Positions 17,738 to 27,365 are shown, numbered from the stretch's first letter. The stretch: 41,403 nt of DNA from Aeromicrobium sp. (GCF_025965075.1 NZ_JAOPXQ010000098.1:1-41403); one strand, 5' to 3'. Numbers and translations are program-made. Notes: a model not told the origin generated them from the letters alone.

Positions 17738-18124
17738 TCAGCGCTTGTGCGCCGTGAGTCTCGTCGCAGCCCATTCGGCCGTCGCCGCGGACGTCGTCGT
17801 GACTGACAACCCCGCGATCTCCGCCGCCTCGACCACATCGGCGCCCGGGACGTAGTTGTCACGCCCCACCTTCGGCGTGAGCAGCCACACCGAGCCGCCC
17901 TCGATCAGGTCCTGGAGGGAGTCGACCAGCGCATCGGTGAGATCACCGTCGCCGTCGCGCCACCAGAGGATGACACCTTCAACATCATCGCCGTGGTCGC
18001 CGTCCACCAAGTTGTGACCGGTGTGACGCTCGACCTCGACACGAAGCTCCTCGTCGACGTCCTCATCCCAGCCAAGCTCCTGGATGACGGTGTCAGGACC
18101 GAAGCCCAGCTTGCCCGCGTCCAC
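17738..18124 (-). CDS. DUF3052 family protein
   Basis: GFGPDTVIQELGWDEDVDEELRVEVERHTGHNLVDGDHGDDVEGVILWWRDGDGDL; divergent from aceE. Confidence 0.88.
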   Translation of the reverse strand: MDAGKLGFGPDTVIQELGWDEDVDEELRVEVERHTGHNLVDGDHGDDVEGVILWWRDGDGDLTDALVDSLQDLIEGGSVWLLTPKVGRDNYVPGADVVEAAEIAGLSVTTTSAATAEWAATRLTAHKR

Positions 18125-18251
18125 CGGTATGTCTCCCTTACGTTCGTCGAAAACCTACTGAAAAGTAGGTTCGTCAGCACGGTTGCCGGTATCACAGTAG
18201 CGAACCCGAGGTGGAATGATGGACACGTCCACAAGACACTTGGGAGTCAAC

Positions 18252-21008
18252 ATGCCGCAATCCGGCCACGAACGTCCGCCAGTCATCCATGAAGGTCTCC
18301 CGACCCAACTGCCTGACATCGATCCGGAGGAGACGGCAGAGTGGGTCAGCTCGCTCGACGAGATGGTCGACAGCCGCGGGCGGAGCCGTGCTCGCTACGT
18401 CATGCTCAAGCTGCTGGAGCGTGCCCGCGAGCAGAACGTCGGGGTGCCCGCGCTGCGCAGCACCGACTTCATCAACACGATCCCGCCGGAGCGTGAGCCC
18501 TGGTTCCCCGGCAACGAGGCGATCGAGCGCCGCATCCGCGCCTACATCCGCTGGAACGCCGCCGTCATGGTGTCGCGCGCCAACCGTCCCGGCCTCGGCG
18601 TCGGCGGCCACATCGCGTCCTACCAGTCGGCCGCGAGCCTGTACGAGGTCGGCTTCAACCACTTCTTCAAGGGCAAGGACCACCCCGGTGGCGGCGACCA
18701 GATCTACTTCCAGGGACACGCCGCGCCCGGGATCTACGCCCGGTCGTTCCTCGAGGGCGGCCTGAGCGAGACGCAGCTCGACCGCTTCCGCCAGGAGCAC
18801 TCCCACGGCGCCGGCAACGGCCTGTCGTCCTACCCGCACCCACGGCTCATGAGCGACTACTGGGAGTTCCCGACGGTCTCGATGGGACTCGGCGCGATCA
18901 ACTCGATCTACCAGGCCCGCTTCAACCGCTACCTGCACAACCGCGGCATCAAGGACACGAGCCAGCAGCACGTGTGGACGTTCCTCGGCGACGGCGAGAT
19001 GGGTGAGCCGGAGTCCCTCGGCGCGATCGGCATCGCCGCCCGCGAGGAGCTCGACAACCTGACGTTCGTCGTCAACTGCAACCTGCAGCAGCTCGACGGT
19101 CCGGTGCGCGGCAACGGCAAGATCATCCAGGAGCTCGAGTCCTACTTCCGCGGCGCGGGCTGGAACGTCATCAAGGTCGTGTGGGGCCGCGAGTGGGACG
19201 ACCTGCTGGCCCGCGACTCCGACGGCGTCCTGGTCAACCAGATGAACCGCACGCCCGACGGCGAGTTCCAGACCCTCTCGGTCGAGACCGGCGCCTACAA
19301 CCGTGAGCACTTCTTCGGCCCCGACCCGCGCCTGCGGGCGATGGTCGAGCACCTCTCCGACGCCGACATCGAGCGGCTCCCACGCGGTGGCCACGACTAC
19401 CGCAAGGTCTACGCCGCGTTCGAGGCCGCGCAGAAGCACACCGGCCAGCCGACCGTGATCCTGGCGCACACCATCAAGGGCTGGCTGCTGGAGTCCTTCG
19501 CGGGACGCAACGCCACACACCAGATGAAGAAGCTCACCAAGGACGACCTCAAGGGATTCCGCGACCGGCTCAACATCCCGATCTCCGACGCCCAGATCGA
19601 CGGGGACAGCCTCCCGCCGTTCTACCACCCGGGTGAGGGCAGCGAGGAGATCCAGTACATGAAGGCCCGTCGGGAGGCGCTCGGTGGCTCGCTGCCCAAG
19701 CGCGTCGTCAACCCGACGAGTGTCAAGCTGCCCGAGGACAAGGTCTTCGACGAGCTCAAGAAGGGCTCGGGCAAGCAGCAGATCGCCACGACGATGGCGT
19801 TCGTCCGCCTCCTGCGCGATCTCATGAAGGACCCCGAGATCGGCCCGCGGATCGTCCCGATCGCGCCGGACGAGTACCGCACGTTCGGCATGGACTCGAT
19901 GTTCCCGTCCGCCAAGATCTACAACCCGGCCGGGCAGCAGTACGACTCGGTCGACCGCAAGCTCCTGCTGGCGTACAAGGAGTCGGCCCAGGGCCAGCTC
20001 CTGCACGAGGGCATCAGCGAGGCCGGTGCCATGGCCTCGGCGATCGCGGCCGGCAGCGCGTACTCGACACACGGCGAGCCGATGATCCCGGTCTACCTGT
20101 TCTACTCGATGTTCGGCTTCCAGCGCACCGCCGACTCGATCTGGGCGATGGCCGACCAGCTGGCCCGCGGCTTCCTGATCGGCGCCACCGCCGGCCGGAC
20201 GACGCTGACCGGCGAGGGCCTGCAGCACGCCGACGGCCACTCGCCGCTGATCGCGCAGACCAACCCGGCGGTCGTGCACTACGACCCCGCGTTCAGCTTC
20301 GAGATCAGCCACATCGTCAAGTACGGCCTCGAGCGGATGTACGGCACGAGCGACTCGTTCCCGCACGGCGAGGACATCATCTTCTACATCACGGTCTACA
20401 ACGAGGCCTTCAACCAGCCCGCTGAGCCGGACGACGTCGATGTCGAGGGGATCCTCAAGGGCGCGTACGTCTATCGCAAGGCGACCGGTGGTGACGCGAC
20501 CGCGCGCATCATGGCGTCGGGCGTCTCGGTCCCGTGGGCGCTCAAGGCCCAGGAGATCCTGGCGAACGACTACGACGTCGCCGCCGACGTCTGGTCCGTC
20601 ACGTCGTGGAACGAGCTGGCCCGCGACGCCGTCGCCGCCGAGAAGTGGAACCTCAACAACCCCGGCGAGTACAGCCGGATGCCCTACATCACGGCCCGGC
20701 TGATGGACACGTCCGCCGTCACGGTCGCGGTGAGCGACTACATGCGAGCCGTGCCCGACCAGATCGCCCGCTGGGTGCCCGGGCCGTGGCAGTCGCTCGG
20801 CACGGACGGCTTCGGCTTCGCGGACACGCGCGCCGCGGCTCGTCGGACGTTCCAGGTCGACGCTGAGTCGATCGTCGTGTCGGTCCTGCAGACGCTCGCG
20901 CAGAAGGGCAGCGTCCCGGCGGAGACAGCTCGTCAGGCATTCACCAGGTTCCGGATCGACGATCCGACTGCCGTCGCAGGGGTGGCCCAGGAGGGTGGCG
21001 ACGCCTGA
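18252..21008 (+). CDS. aceE: Pyruvate dehydrogenase E1 component, homodimeric type
   Basis: [32 protein letters not shown]...[51 protein letters not shown]; gggag SD before ATG 18252 (upstream ATGs at 18216/18219 also in frame). Confidence 0.97.
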   Translation: MPQSGHERPPVIHEGLPTQLPDIDPEETAEWVSSLDEMVDSRGRSRARYVMLKLLERAREQNVGVPALRSTDFINTIPPEREPWFPGNEAIERRIRAYIRWNAAVMVSRANRPGLGVGGHIASYQSAASLYEVGFNHFFKGKDHPGGGDQIYFQGHAAPGIYARSFLEGGLSETQLDRFRQEHSHGAGNGLSSYPHPRLMSDYWEFPTVSMGLGAINSIYQARFNRYLHNRGIKDTSQQHVWTFLGDGEMGEPESLGAIGIAAREELDNLTFVVNCNLQQLDGPVRGNGKIIQELESYFRGAGWNVIKVVWGREWDDLLARDSDGVLVNQMNRTPDGEFQTLSVETGAYNREHFFGPDPRLRAMVEHLSDADIERLPRGGHDYRKVYAAFEAAQKHTGQPTVILAHTIKGWLLESFAGRNATHQMKKLTKDDLKGFRDRLNIPISDAQIDGDSLPPFYHPGEGSEEIQYMKARREALGGSLPKRVVNPTSVKLPEDKVFDELKKGSGKQQIATTMAFVRLLRDLMKDPEIGPRIVPIAPDEYRTFGMDSMFPSAKIYNPAGQQYDSVDRKLLLAYKESAQGQLLHEGISEAGAMASAIAAGSAYSTHGEPMIPVYLFYSMFGFQRTADSIWAMADQLARGFLIGATAGRTTLTGEGLQHADGHSPLIAQTNPAVVHYDPAFSFEISHIVKYGLERMYGTSDSFPHGEDIIFYITVYNEAFNQPAEPDDVDVEGILKGAYVYRKATGGDATARIMASGVSVPWALKAQEILANDYDVAADVWSVTSWNELARDAVAAEKWNLNNPGEYSRMPYITARLMDTSAVTVAVSDYMRAVPDQIARWVPGPWQSLGTDGFGFADTRAAARRTFQVDAESIVVSVLQTLAQKGSVPAETARQAFTRFRIDDPTAVAGVAQEGGDA

Positions 21009-21047
21009 CCGCGGCCTCACAAGAGACTCTCAGTCGCGACCCTTAGG

Positions 21048-22139
21048 ATGTCGCTCATGCTTCGTTGGCCCTACACCTTTGCGGTGTGTCTCTCCGCGAT
21101 CGTGGGTGCCACGGCCATCTGGGCCTCGCAGCACTACGACGTGCCAATGCGTGACCCCGACGGATTCCTCGGGCCGGCCTACATCCGCCTGCCGCTGATC
21201 GCCGTGCTGTTCTTCGCGGTCGGCATCGTGCCGTCGGCGATCCGGAACGTCGGGATCCGCCACTGCCTCGCCGAGATCCGCCGGATCTGGCGGGAGGAGT
21301 GGAACTGGCGTCGCGTCGGCAACATCCTGGCCGGGCTGATCTCGTTCTACATCTGCTACGTCAGCTACCGGAACCTCAAGAGCGACCTGCCGCAGGTGCG
21401 TAGCCACCGGTACGACAAGGAGCTGCTGGACCTCGACAACTGGATGTCGTTCGGCCACGACCCGGCCCGGCTGCTGCACGACTTCCTCGGCACGAGCTTC
21501 TCGGCGCAGGTCCTGTCGGTCATCTACGTCGCCTATCTCCCGCTGATCCCGCTGACCCTCGGCGCGTTCCTCGTGTGGGGCAAGGACATGTCGCTGGGCG
21601 CCTGGTACGCCACGGCGCTGAGCCTCAACTGGGTGCTCGGCGTCATGAGCTACTACAGCCTGCCCACGCTCGGCCCCGCGTTCTACGAGCCGCAGCGCTT
21701 CCTCGACCTGCCCGACACGAGCGCCGCCCAGCTGCAGAGATCGCTGTTCAGGGCGGCCGGGCGGTTCTACCAGGACCCCTCGGGCGGCAGCACGTACGGC
21801 ATCGCCGGCTTCGCCTCGCTGCACGTGTCCGTCGTGGTGTCGGCGTGCCTGTTCCTGCGCGCCACCCGGCAGAAGCGGGCCATCCAGATCATCGGCTGGG
21901 TCTACCTCGGCCTGGTCGTGCTCGCGACGGTCTACTTCGGCTGGCACTACATCGCCGACGTCTTCGCCGGCGCGTTCATCGGCTGGGCCGCCGTCGTGAT
22001 CGGTGCCTGGGCCACCGGCAACACCAAGTGGCAGAAGCGTCGCAGACTGGTGGAGGTGTCGGCGGCCGCCGGGGCGGCCGAGACGGCTCCTCACGGGGAT
22101 CCGACGCCCGGTCAGGTCCCGGCCGAGCGGTCCCGCTGA
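21048..22139 (+). CDS. PAP2-superfamily (AUR1-like) membrane phosphatase
   Basis: Polytopic protein; YGIAGFASLHVSVVVSACLFLRAT...FGWHYIADVFAGAFIGW (PAP2 motifs). Confidence 0.87.
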   Translation: MSLMLRWPYTFAVCLSAIVGATAIWASQHYDVPMRDPDGFLGPAYIRLPLIAVLFFAVGIVPSAIRNVGIRHCLAEIRRIWREEWNWRRVGNILAGLISFYICYVSYRNLKSDLPQVRSHRYDKELLDLDNWMSFGHDPARLLHDFLGTSFSAQVLSVIYVAYLPLIPLTLGAFLVWGKDMSLGAWYATALSLNWVLGVMSYYSLPTLGPAFYEPQRFLDLPDTSAAQLQRSLFRAAGRFYQDPSGGSTYGIAGFASLHVSVVVSACLFLRATRQKRAIQIIGWVYLGLVVLATVYFGWHYIADVFAGAFIGWAAVVIGAWATGNTKWQKRRRLVEVSAAAGAAETAPHGDPTPGQVPAERSR

Positions 22140-22157
22140 CCGTCGCCGGCGCCGCGA

Positions 22158-23105
22158 TCAGCTGATCGCGGGCTCGACCGCGACCGGCGGAACGCTCTCC
22201 AGCTCGTACGTGTCGCCGCGGCGCAGCAGCGCCCGCCACCTGCCGCGGTGGTAGTGCGCCGGCTCGGTGGACGCGACGAACTCCGTCACGATCCGGCAGA
22301 ACTCCTCGGGGTGGTCCCGGTGCGGGAAGTGCCCCGCGTCCGGGAGCACGTGGACGTCGGACACCTGCGTCGGCGCGAGGTCGGCGTGCGAGGACGGGAT
22401 GACCATGTCCTCGCGGCCCCAGATGACCAGCACCGGCATGAGCCGGGCGAGGTAGCTGCGGTCGGTCATCGTCACGAACTGCCCGCGCCAGTCCAGGACG
22501 TGGCTCGTGACCCGCTGCACGGCCGTACGCTGTGCCGGATCGGCGAGCGCCTCGTAGATGCGCGCCACCTCGTCGAGGTCCCGCGTGGCGCTGATCGGCA
22601 GCCGCGACAGCGACCGCAGCGCGCCGGCGACGGCGGGGCGCCACGGGCGGAACGTCGCCGCCGCGATGGCCAGGCCGCTGCCCGGGATCGTCAGGAGGCG
22701 GATCAGCGGGCTGACCTCCTTGCCGAGACCCCCCGTCGACACCAGCACGACCCGCTCGGTCCGGTCGGGGAACTGGTAGGCGAACTGCATCGCGACACCC
22801 CCGCCGAAGCTGTGGCCGACGACCGTGACCTTGTCGATGCCGAGCACCGTGAGCAGGTCCCGCATGCCGTTGGCGTAGCCGCCGAGCGAGTAGTCCGCGT
22901 TGGGCTTGTCGGACTCGCCGTGGCCGAGCAGGTCCGGGGCGATGACGGTGTAGTGCTCGGCCAGGGCCGGCACGACCTCGTCCCACGTGGACGAGTCGCA
23001 GGCCAGCCCGTGCAGGAGCAGCAGGGCCGGGCCGGAGCCCGAGATCCGGAACGCTCGACGGTAGCCGTGCACCACGACGTACTGGACGTCTCCCGGGCTC
23101 TCCAT
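22158..23105 (-). CDS. Alpha/beta-fold hydrolase
   Basis: GSGPALLLLHGLACDSSTWDEVVPALAEHYTVIAPDLLGHGESDKP...VTVVGHSFGGGVAMQFAYQFPDR (G-x-S-x-G nucleophile elbow). Confidence 0.93.
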   Translation of the reverse strand: MESPGDVQYVVVHGYRRAFRISGSGPALLLLHGLACDSSTWDEVVPALAEHYTVIAPDLLGHGESDKPNADYSLGGYANGMRDLLTVLGIDKVTVVGHSFGGGVAMQFAYQFPDRTERVVLVSTGGLGKEVSPLIRLLTIPGSGLAIAAATFRPWRPAVAGALRSLSRLPISATRDLDEVARIYEALADPAQRTAVQRVTSHVLDWRGQFVTMTDRSYLARLMPVLVIWGREDMVIPSSHADLAPTQVSDVHVLPDAGHFPHRDHPEEFCRIVTEFVASTEPAHYHRGRWRALLRRGDTYELESVPPVAVEPAIS

Positions 23106-23195
23106 CGGCCCATCCTAGGGTCGGCCTCGGCGGGGCGCGTGCCGAACCCCGGTCGGGGCGCCGTGACGCCGCCCACGCCTCGATAGACTGGGCGG

Positions 23196-24026
23196 GTGCC
23201 TTCCCCCACCACGGTCCACGAGCAGCTGACGGACATCCTGGTCCGCGTGGTCGGCTGTCCCGCCGACGCGGTCGTGCCGGGAGCCACGCTCAAGGAGCTC
23301 GGCACGGACTCCCTGACGATCGTCGAGGTCGGCGAGGAGCTCGGCCGGCGGTTCGACATCCACCTGTCCGACGAGACGATCGACTCGCTGGTGACGGTCA
23401 AGGACGCCATCGACGCCGTCGTCAGGCATGATGGCCCGAAGCAGCCCCGTACGCCGAGCGTGCCGCGGGTCGCCGACATCCACACAGCAGCAGCCACCGA
23501 CAGGGCAAGGACCGTGCACCCAGAGGATCACCACGAGCGTCGCCGCCGGGCGACGGGATTCTTCATCTGGTTCGCCGTGATCGGCGGCGTCATCGGCGTC
23601 GTCCTCGGCGTGGCCGGAGCGGCCCTCGTCAGCGTGACCGGGATCAGCGCCGCCGACCTCCCGCCCGTCTCGGCCACGACGACCCCCACCCCGACCGAGA
23701 CGACGACCAAGGCACCCACCGCCAAGCCGACGGAGACCGCCGGTGAGCCGGAGCCCTCGATCACGGCGTCGAGCACGCAGATCTCCCCCGGCCAGAAGTT
23801 CACCCTCGAGGGCGTCTTCCCCGGCAGCGACAAGGGCGAGGCGTTGCAGGTCGAGGTCAAGGACGAGGGATCGGCGTGGGACGACTTCCCGATCCAGCCC
23901 GTGACCCGCGACGGTGGGACGTTCAAGACCGAGCTCTACACGTCACGGACGGGCGCCCGGGAGTTCCGGGTGACCAACACCGAGACCGGCGACTCGACCC
24001 CGGCGGTCAAGGTCGAGATCGGCTGA
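23196..24026 (+). CDS. Predicted membrane-tethered acyl carrier protein: ACP domain + TM helix + Thr/Pro linker + Ig-like domain
   Basis: VHEQLTDILVRVVGCPADAVVPGATLKELGTDSLTIVEVGEELGRRFDIHLSDETIDSLVTVKDAIDAV (ACP, DSL motif); RRRRATGFFIWFAVIGGVIGVVLGVAGAALVSV (TM); TTTPTPTETTTKAPTAKPTE; ITASSTQISPGQKFTLEGVFPGS...FRVTNTETGDSTPAVKVEIG; GTG start. Confidence 0.82.
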   Translation: MPSPTTVHEQLTDILVRVVGCPADAVVPGATLKELGTDSLTIVEVGEELGRRFDIHLSDETIDSLVTVKDAIDAVVRHDGPKQPRTPSVPRVADIHTAAATDRARTVHPEDHHERRRRATGFFIWFAVIGGVIGVVLGVAGAALVSVTGISAADLPPVSATTTPTPTETTTKAPTAKPTETAGEPEPSITASSTQISPGQKFTLEGVFPGSDKGEALQVEVKDEGSAWDDFPIQPVTRDGGTFKTELYTSRTGAREFRVTNTETGDSTPAVKVEIG

Positions 24027-24068
24027 CCGCCGGCTGGTCGGTCCCGGATCTCCCGGGCCGCTCCCGGG

Positions 24069-24584
24069 TCAGATGACCTGGTGCAGCCAGCGCACGGGTG
24101 CGCCGTCGCCGGCGTGGCGGAACGGCTCGAGCTCGGCGTCCCAGGCGACGCCCAGCAGCCCGTCGAGGGCCGTCTCGATGTCGACCTCGCCGAGCGCGGC
24201 CTTGACCCGGAACGCCTTGATGCGGTCCTCGGGGATCAGGACGTCCCCGTGCAGCCCCGTCATGGCGTGGAAGATGCCGAGCCTGGGCGTGTAGGAGTAG
24301 CGCGCCCCCTCGGTCGAGGCGGTCGGCTCCTCGCTGACCTCGAACCGCAGCTGCTCCCAGCCGCGGAGCGCGGAGGCGATCTTCGCCGCCGTCCCGGCGG
24401 GCGCCTGCCAGGACAGCTCGGCCCGGTAGGTGCCGGGCTCGGCCAGCTGCGGGACCCACGCGATGTCCGGGGTGCCTCCGAGCACGCCGGCAGCGGCCCA
24501 CTCGACGTGTGGGCACAACGCGGATGCCGCTGAGTGCACGAAAAGTACACCCCTGGTCGGGGTCGTCGGCGAAGACATGTTCAT
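24069..24584 (-). CDS. DUF3145 family protein
   Basis: TRGVLFVHSAASALCPHVEWAAAGVLG...YSYTPRLGIFHAMTGLHGDVLIPEDRIKAFRVKAALGEVDIETALDGLLGVAWDAELEPFRHAGDGAPVRWLHQVI. Confidence 0.85.
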   Translation of the reverse strand: MNMSSPTTPTRGVLFVHSAASALCPHVEWAAAGVLGGTPDIAWVPQLAEPGTYRAELSWQAPAGTAAKIASALRGWEQLRFEVSEEPTASTEGARYSYTPRLGIFHAMTGLHGDVLIPEDRIKAFRVKAALGEVDIETALDGLLGVAWDAELEPFRHAGDGAPVRWLHQVI

Positions 24585-24690
24585 TCGGTGCCTCCCTAGT
24601 GTCGCCTTCCCCAGCGTCTCGGGAGCACCTGGGACCATTGTGACGTACGTTGGCGTCTGCGGACAACACGCCACCCTGGAGGCATGTCGG

Positions 24691-24996
24691 ATGACGACCA
24701 TCGTGCAGGACAACCCCACCGATTCGCGGTTCGAGATCACCGTCGACGGCGAGCTCGCCGGCTTCGTCGACTACCGCCTGGAGGGTGGGGCGTACGCCCT
24801 CCCCCACACCCGGATCTACCCGCAGTTCGAGGGCCGGGGCCTGGGTGGGCAGCTCATCAGCGGCGCGCTGACCGAGATCGCGGCGCGGGGTGGCTCGGTG
24901 CTGCCCTACTGCCCGTTCGTCCCCAAGGTCATCCGCGACCACCCCGAGTTCCTCGCGCTCGTGCCCGAGGCGAGGCGCGGCGCGTTCGGTCTCTGA
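24691..24996 (+). CDS. GNAT-type N-acetyltransferase (short, YidJ-like)
   Basis: SRFEITVDGELAGFVDYRLEGGAYALPHTRIYPQFEGRGLGGQLISGALTEIAARGGSVLPYCPFVPKVIRDHPEF. Confidence 0.9.
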   Translation: MTTIVQDNPTDSRFEITVDGELAGFVDYRLEGGAYALPHTRIYPQFEGRGLGGQLISGALTEIAARGGSVLPYCPFVPKVIRDHPEFLALVPEARRGAFGL

Positions 24997-25000
24997 GGCC

Positions 25001-25429
25001 TCACTCGACGACGTGGACGGCGATCTCGTGGTCGCGCCACAGGTCGATGACCGACGGCTTGTCGTCCCACGCCTCCAGGACGTGGAAGCCGTCCGCCGTG
25101 ATCTGCTCGAGGATGTCCTTCTTGACCACGACGTCCTTGCGGTAGTCACCCACGATGCGCAGGTAGAGCGCGTCGTACGGCACGCCGTGCTCGACCAGCC
25201 AGTCGAGCGTCAGGTCGCGCCAGATGAACTCCCGTGACGACACGACCAGGACCGCGCGGCCGGCCTCGTGCTGGGCGACGGCCGCCGCCACGACCTCGGC
25301 GTGCGCCGGGCAGGTGCGTGATGCCCCGTGGAACGCCGGATAGTCCTTGTCGTCACCCTCGATGAGGTGCTCGATGCCCGAGGTGTCGCACAGCGTGCCG
25401 TCCATGTCGAAGATCACCGCGTCGCGCAT
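25001..25429 (-). CDS. HAD-superfamily phosphatase (polynucleotide kinase 3'-phosphatase-like)
   Basis: MRDAVIFDMDGTLCDTSGIEHLI...AVLVVSSREFIWRDLTLDWLVEHGVPYDALYLR. Confidence 0.85.
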   Translation of the reverse strand: MRDAVIFDMDGTLCDTSGIEHLIEGDDKDYPAFHGASRTCPAHAEVVAAAVAQHEAGRAVLVVSSREFIWRDLTLDWLVEHGVPYDALYLRIVGDYRKDVVVKKDILEQITADGFHVLEAWDDKPSVIDLWRDHEIAVHVVE

Positions 25430-25486
25430 GGCACCAGTGTGGCGCAGGCCGGGCGGCCGGGACATTCCACCCGTCCCGGCGGGGAA

Positions 25487-25643
25487 CGGTGCACCAGTCG
25501 CCCTTCCGACCGCGCGCGCCGCCGGGGGCGGTGCACCAGTCGACCTACCGGACCGGGTGAGGGCGACCCCCGCACCGCCACTCCGCCCGTTGGGCGACCC
25601 CTGCACCGCCACTCCGCCCGTAGGGCGACCCCTGCACCGCCAC
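25487..25643. repeat. Intergenic repeat cluster: two cggtgcaccagtcg units and a 31-bp tandem repeat (about 2.7 copies)
   Basis: cggtgcaccagtcg at 25487-25500 and 25529-25542; gggcgacccytgcaccgccactccgcccgtw at 25561, 25592, 25623 (last partial). Confidence 0.9.
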
Positions 25644-25684
25644 CGGAATGGGCTCCGACCGGCGGCGGTCCGGGTGTCGCGCAG

Positions 25685-25758
25685 TAGGGAGGGCGGGGCT
25701 CGAACCCGCGACCCAGGGATTATGAGTCCCCTGCTCTAACCAGCTGAGCTACCTCCCC
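25685..25758 (-). tRNA. tRNA with CAT anticodon (elongator Met, or Ile2 if lysidine-modified)
   Basis: GGGGAGGTAGCTCAGCTGGTTAGAGCAGGGGACTCATAATCCCTGGGTCGCGGGTTCGAGCCCCGCCCTCCCTA; CCA not encoded. Confidence 0.95.
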
Positions 25759-25785
25759 GAGGGAATGCGCGCCTAGCCTAGCCAC

Positions 25786-26526
25786 ATGGAACCCGTACCC
25801 CTCGAGCCAGTGGACGAGAGCTGGGAGCGCGCGCTCGTCGTCGTGGCCCATCCGGACGACGTCGAGTTCGGAGCGGCGGCCGCGGTCGCGCGCTGGACCG
25901 ACCAGGGCAAGTCGGTCGTCTACTGCATGGTGACGAGCGGCGAGGCCGGGATCGACGGCATCCCGCCGGACGAGTGCCGCGAGATCCGGGTCGCCGAGCA
26001 GCTCGAGTCGGGCCGGATCGTCGGCGTGGAGACCGTCGACTTCCTCGGCCTGCCCGACGGCGTCCTCGAGTACGGCGTCGACCTGCGTCGGGCCATCACG
26101 GCGGTCGTGCGACGGCACCGCCCCGAGGTCATCATCACCAACAACTTCCGGGAGAGCTGGGGCGGCTCGATGCCCAACCAGCCCGACCACATGGCGGTGG
26201 GCCGCGCGGCCCTCAACTCCGCCGCGGACGCCGGCAACCGGTGGATCTTTCCCGAGCAGCTCGTCGACGGCCTCGAGCCCTGGGGCGGCGTCACCCAGGT
26301 CTGGGCCGCTGGCTCCCCCGACAGCCGGCACGCCGTCGACACGACCGACACGTTCGACCGCGGCGTCGCGTCGCTCGCGGCCCATCGCGCGTACATCGAG
26401 GGTCTCGGCTGGACGGACTTCGATCCGGCCGAGTTCCTCGAGGGCATGTCCCGGCCGACCGGCTCACGCCTCGGCGTGACCCATGCGGCTCCCTTCGAGG
26501 TGTTCTCCCTCGTCTGGGGGCAGTGA
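25786..26526 (+). CDS. PIG-L family deacetylase
   Basis: ALVVVAHPDDVEFGAAAAVARWTDQGKSVVYCMVTSGEAG...PNQPDHMAVGRAAL. Confidence 0.93.
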   Translation: MEPVPLEPVDESWERALVVVAHPDDVEFGAAAAVARWTDQGKSVVYCMVTSGEAGIDGIPPDECREIRVAEQLESGRIVGVETVDFLGLPDGVLEYGVDLRRAITAVVRRHRPEVIITNNFRESWGGSMPNQPDHMAVGRAALNSAADAGNRWIFPEQLVDGLEPWGGVTQVWAAGSPDSRHAVDTTDTFDRGVASLAAHRAYIEGLGWTDFDPAEFLEGMSRPTGSRLGVTHAAPFEVFSLVWGQ

Positions 26527-26528
26527 GC

Positions 26529-27194
26529 TCAGTCCTGCTCCCGGGAGCGGCGGGCGCCGCGATAGGCGCGCTCCCGCAGCCGGGTGGCCCAGTCGTAGTA
26601 GTCGAGCCCGGGCAGCCGGTTGAGGACCGGGTCGAACGACGGCGAGTCCGTCGACGGCGACTCCTCCAACGTCATCCGGGCGAACGGCGTCCACGGCCCA
26701 CGCCCCTGCGCACAGGTCAGGTCGAACGTGCGCGGCTCGCCGTCCACCGGCAGCGCGGCGAGGTTGAGCGGGCCGACCCGGGTGGAGTACGGGATGAGGG
26801 TCGAGTACGCCTGGTGGTCCGCGCGGCCGGCGGGGAACAGGACGAACCGGGTCAGTCGCCCGAGGCCCGTCGTCGCCAGCAGGATGTCGGCGTGGCGGGC
26901 TCCGTCGGTCGGGATGCGCAGCGCCATGCCGTGGATGTCCGGGAGCGCCGGAGGCAGCCCGGTGGCGCGGGACAGGCGCACCAGGGCCGAGGTCGTGCCG
27001 GCCTCGTCGATCCAGGGCACGCCGACCGGCTCCGGCAGCCCCCGACGCTCCACCACGGCGCCGTAGAGCGTCCCTCGGGGGTGCAACGGCTTGGCGGCGG
27101 GCCGGAGCCGCCCGACCACGCTGAACGCAACGGAGAGGCCGCGGCCCCCCGCGTCGGCCAGGCCCTGCGACAGACGTCCGGATCGGGTCTCCAT
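26529..27194 (-). CDS. Conserved hypothetical protein, function not assigned
   Basis: METRSGRLSQGLADAGGRGLSVAFSVVGRLRPAAKPLHPRGTLYGAVVERRG...DIHGMALRIPTDGARHADILLATTGLGRLTRFVLFPAGRADHQAYSTLIPYSTRVGPLNLAALPVDGEPRTFDL. Confidence 0.75.
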   Translation of the reverse strand: METRSGRLSQGLADAGGRGLSVAFSVVGRLRPAAKPLHPRGTLYGAVVERRGLPEPVGVPWIDEAGTTSALVRLSRATGLPPALPDIHGMALRIPTDGARHADILLATTGLGRLTRFVLFPAGRADHQAYSTLIPYSTRVGPLNLAALPVDGEPRTFDLTCAQGRGPWTPFARMTLEESPSTDSPSFDPVLNRLPGLDYYDWATRLRERAYRGARRSREQD

Positions 27195-27365
27195 GTCGTT
27201 GCCCCTCGTTGGGTGCGCGCCCGCCGGGCGACGGCGCTGCCCGACCCGTACCCCGGGATCCGACCCGTACCCGCTCGACCGAGCATCCGCGACGAGACGA
27301 TCGGTCCGATCGCGCGCCCCGGGAACGACGAAACGGCGCCGAATGTCGACGCCGTTCCGGTCCTG

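Noticed and set aside
18192-21020. 942-aa minus-strand ORF antisense to aceE
   Set aside because: Arg/Val/Asp-rich shadow frame typical of high-GC DNA; opposite strand is an unambiguous aceE
25561-25643. Possible CRISPR array
   Set aside because: 31-bp unit repeats head to tail with no unique spacers and no cas genes nearby; simple tandem repeat
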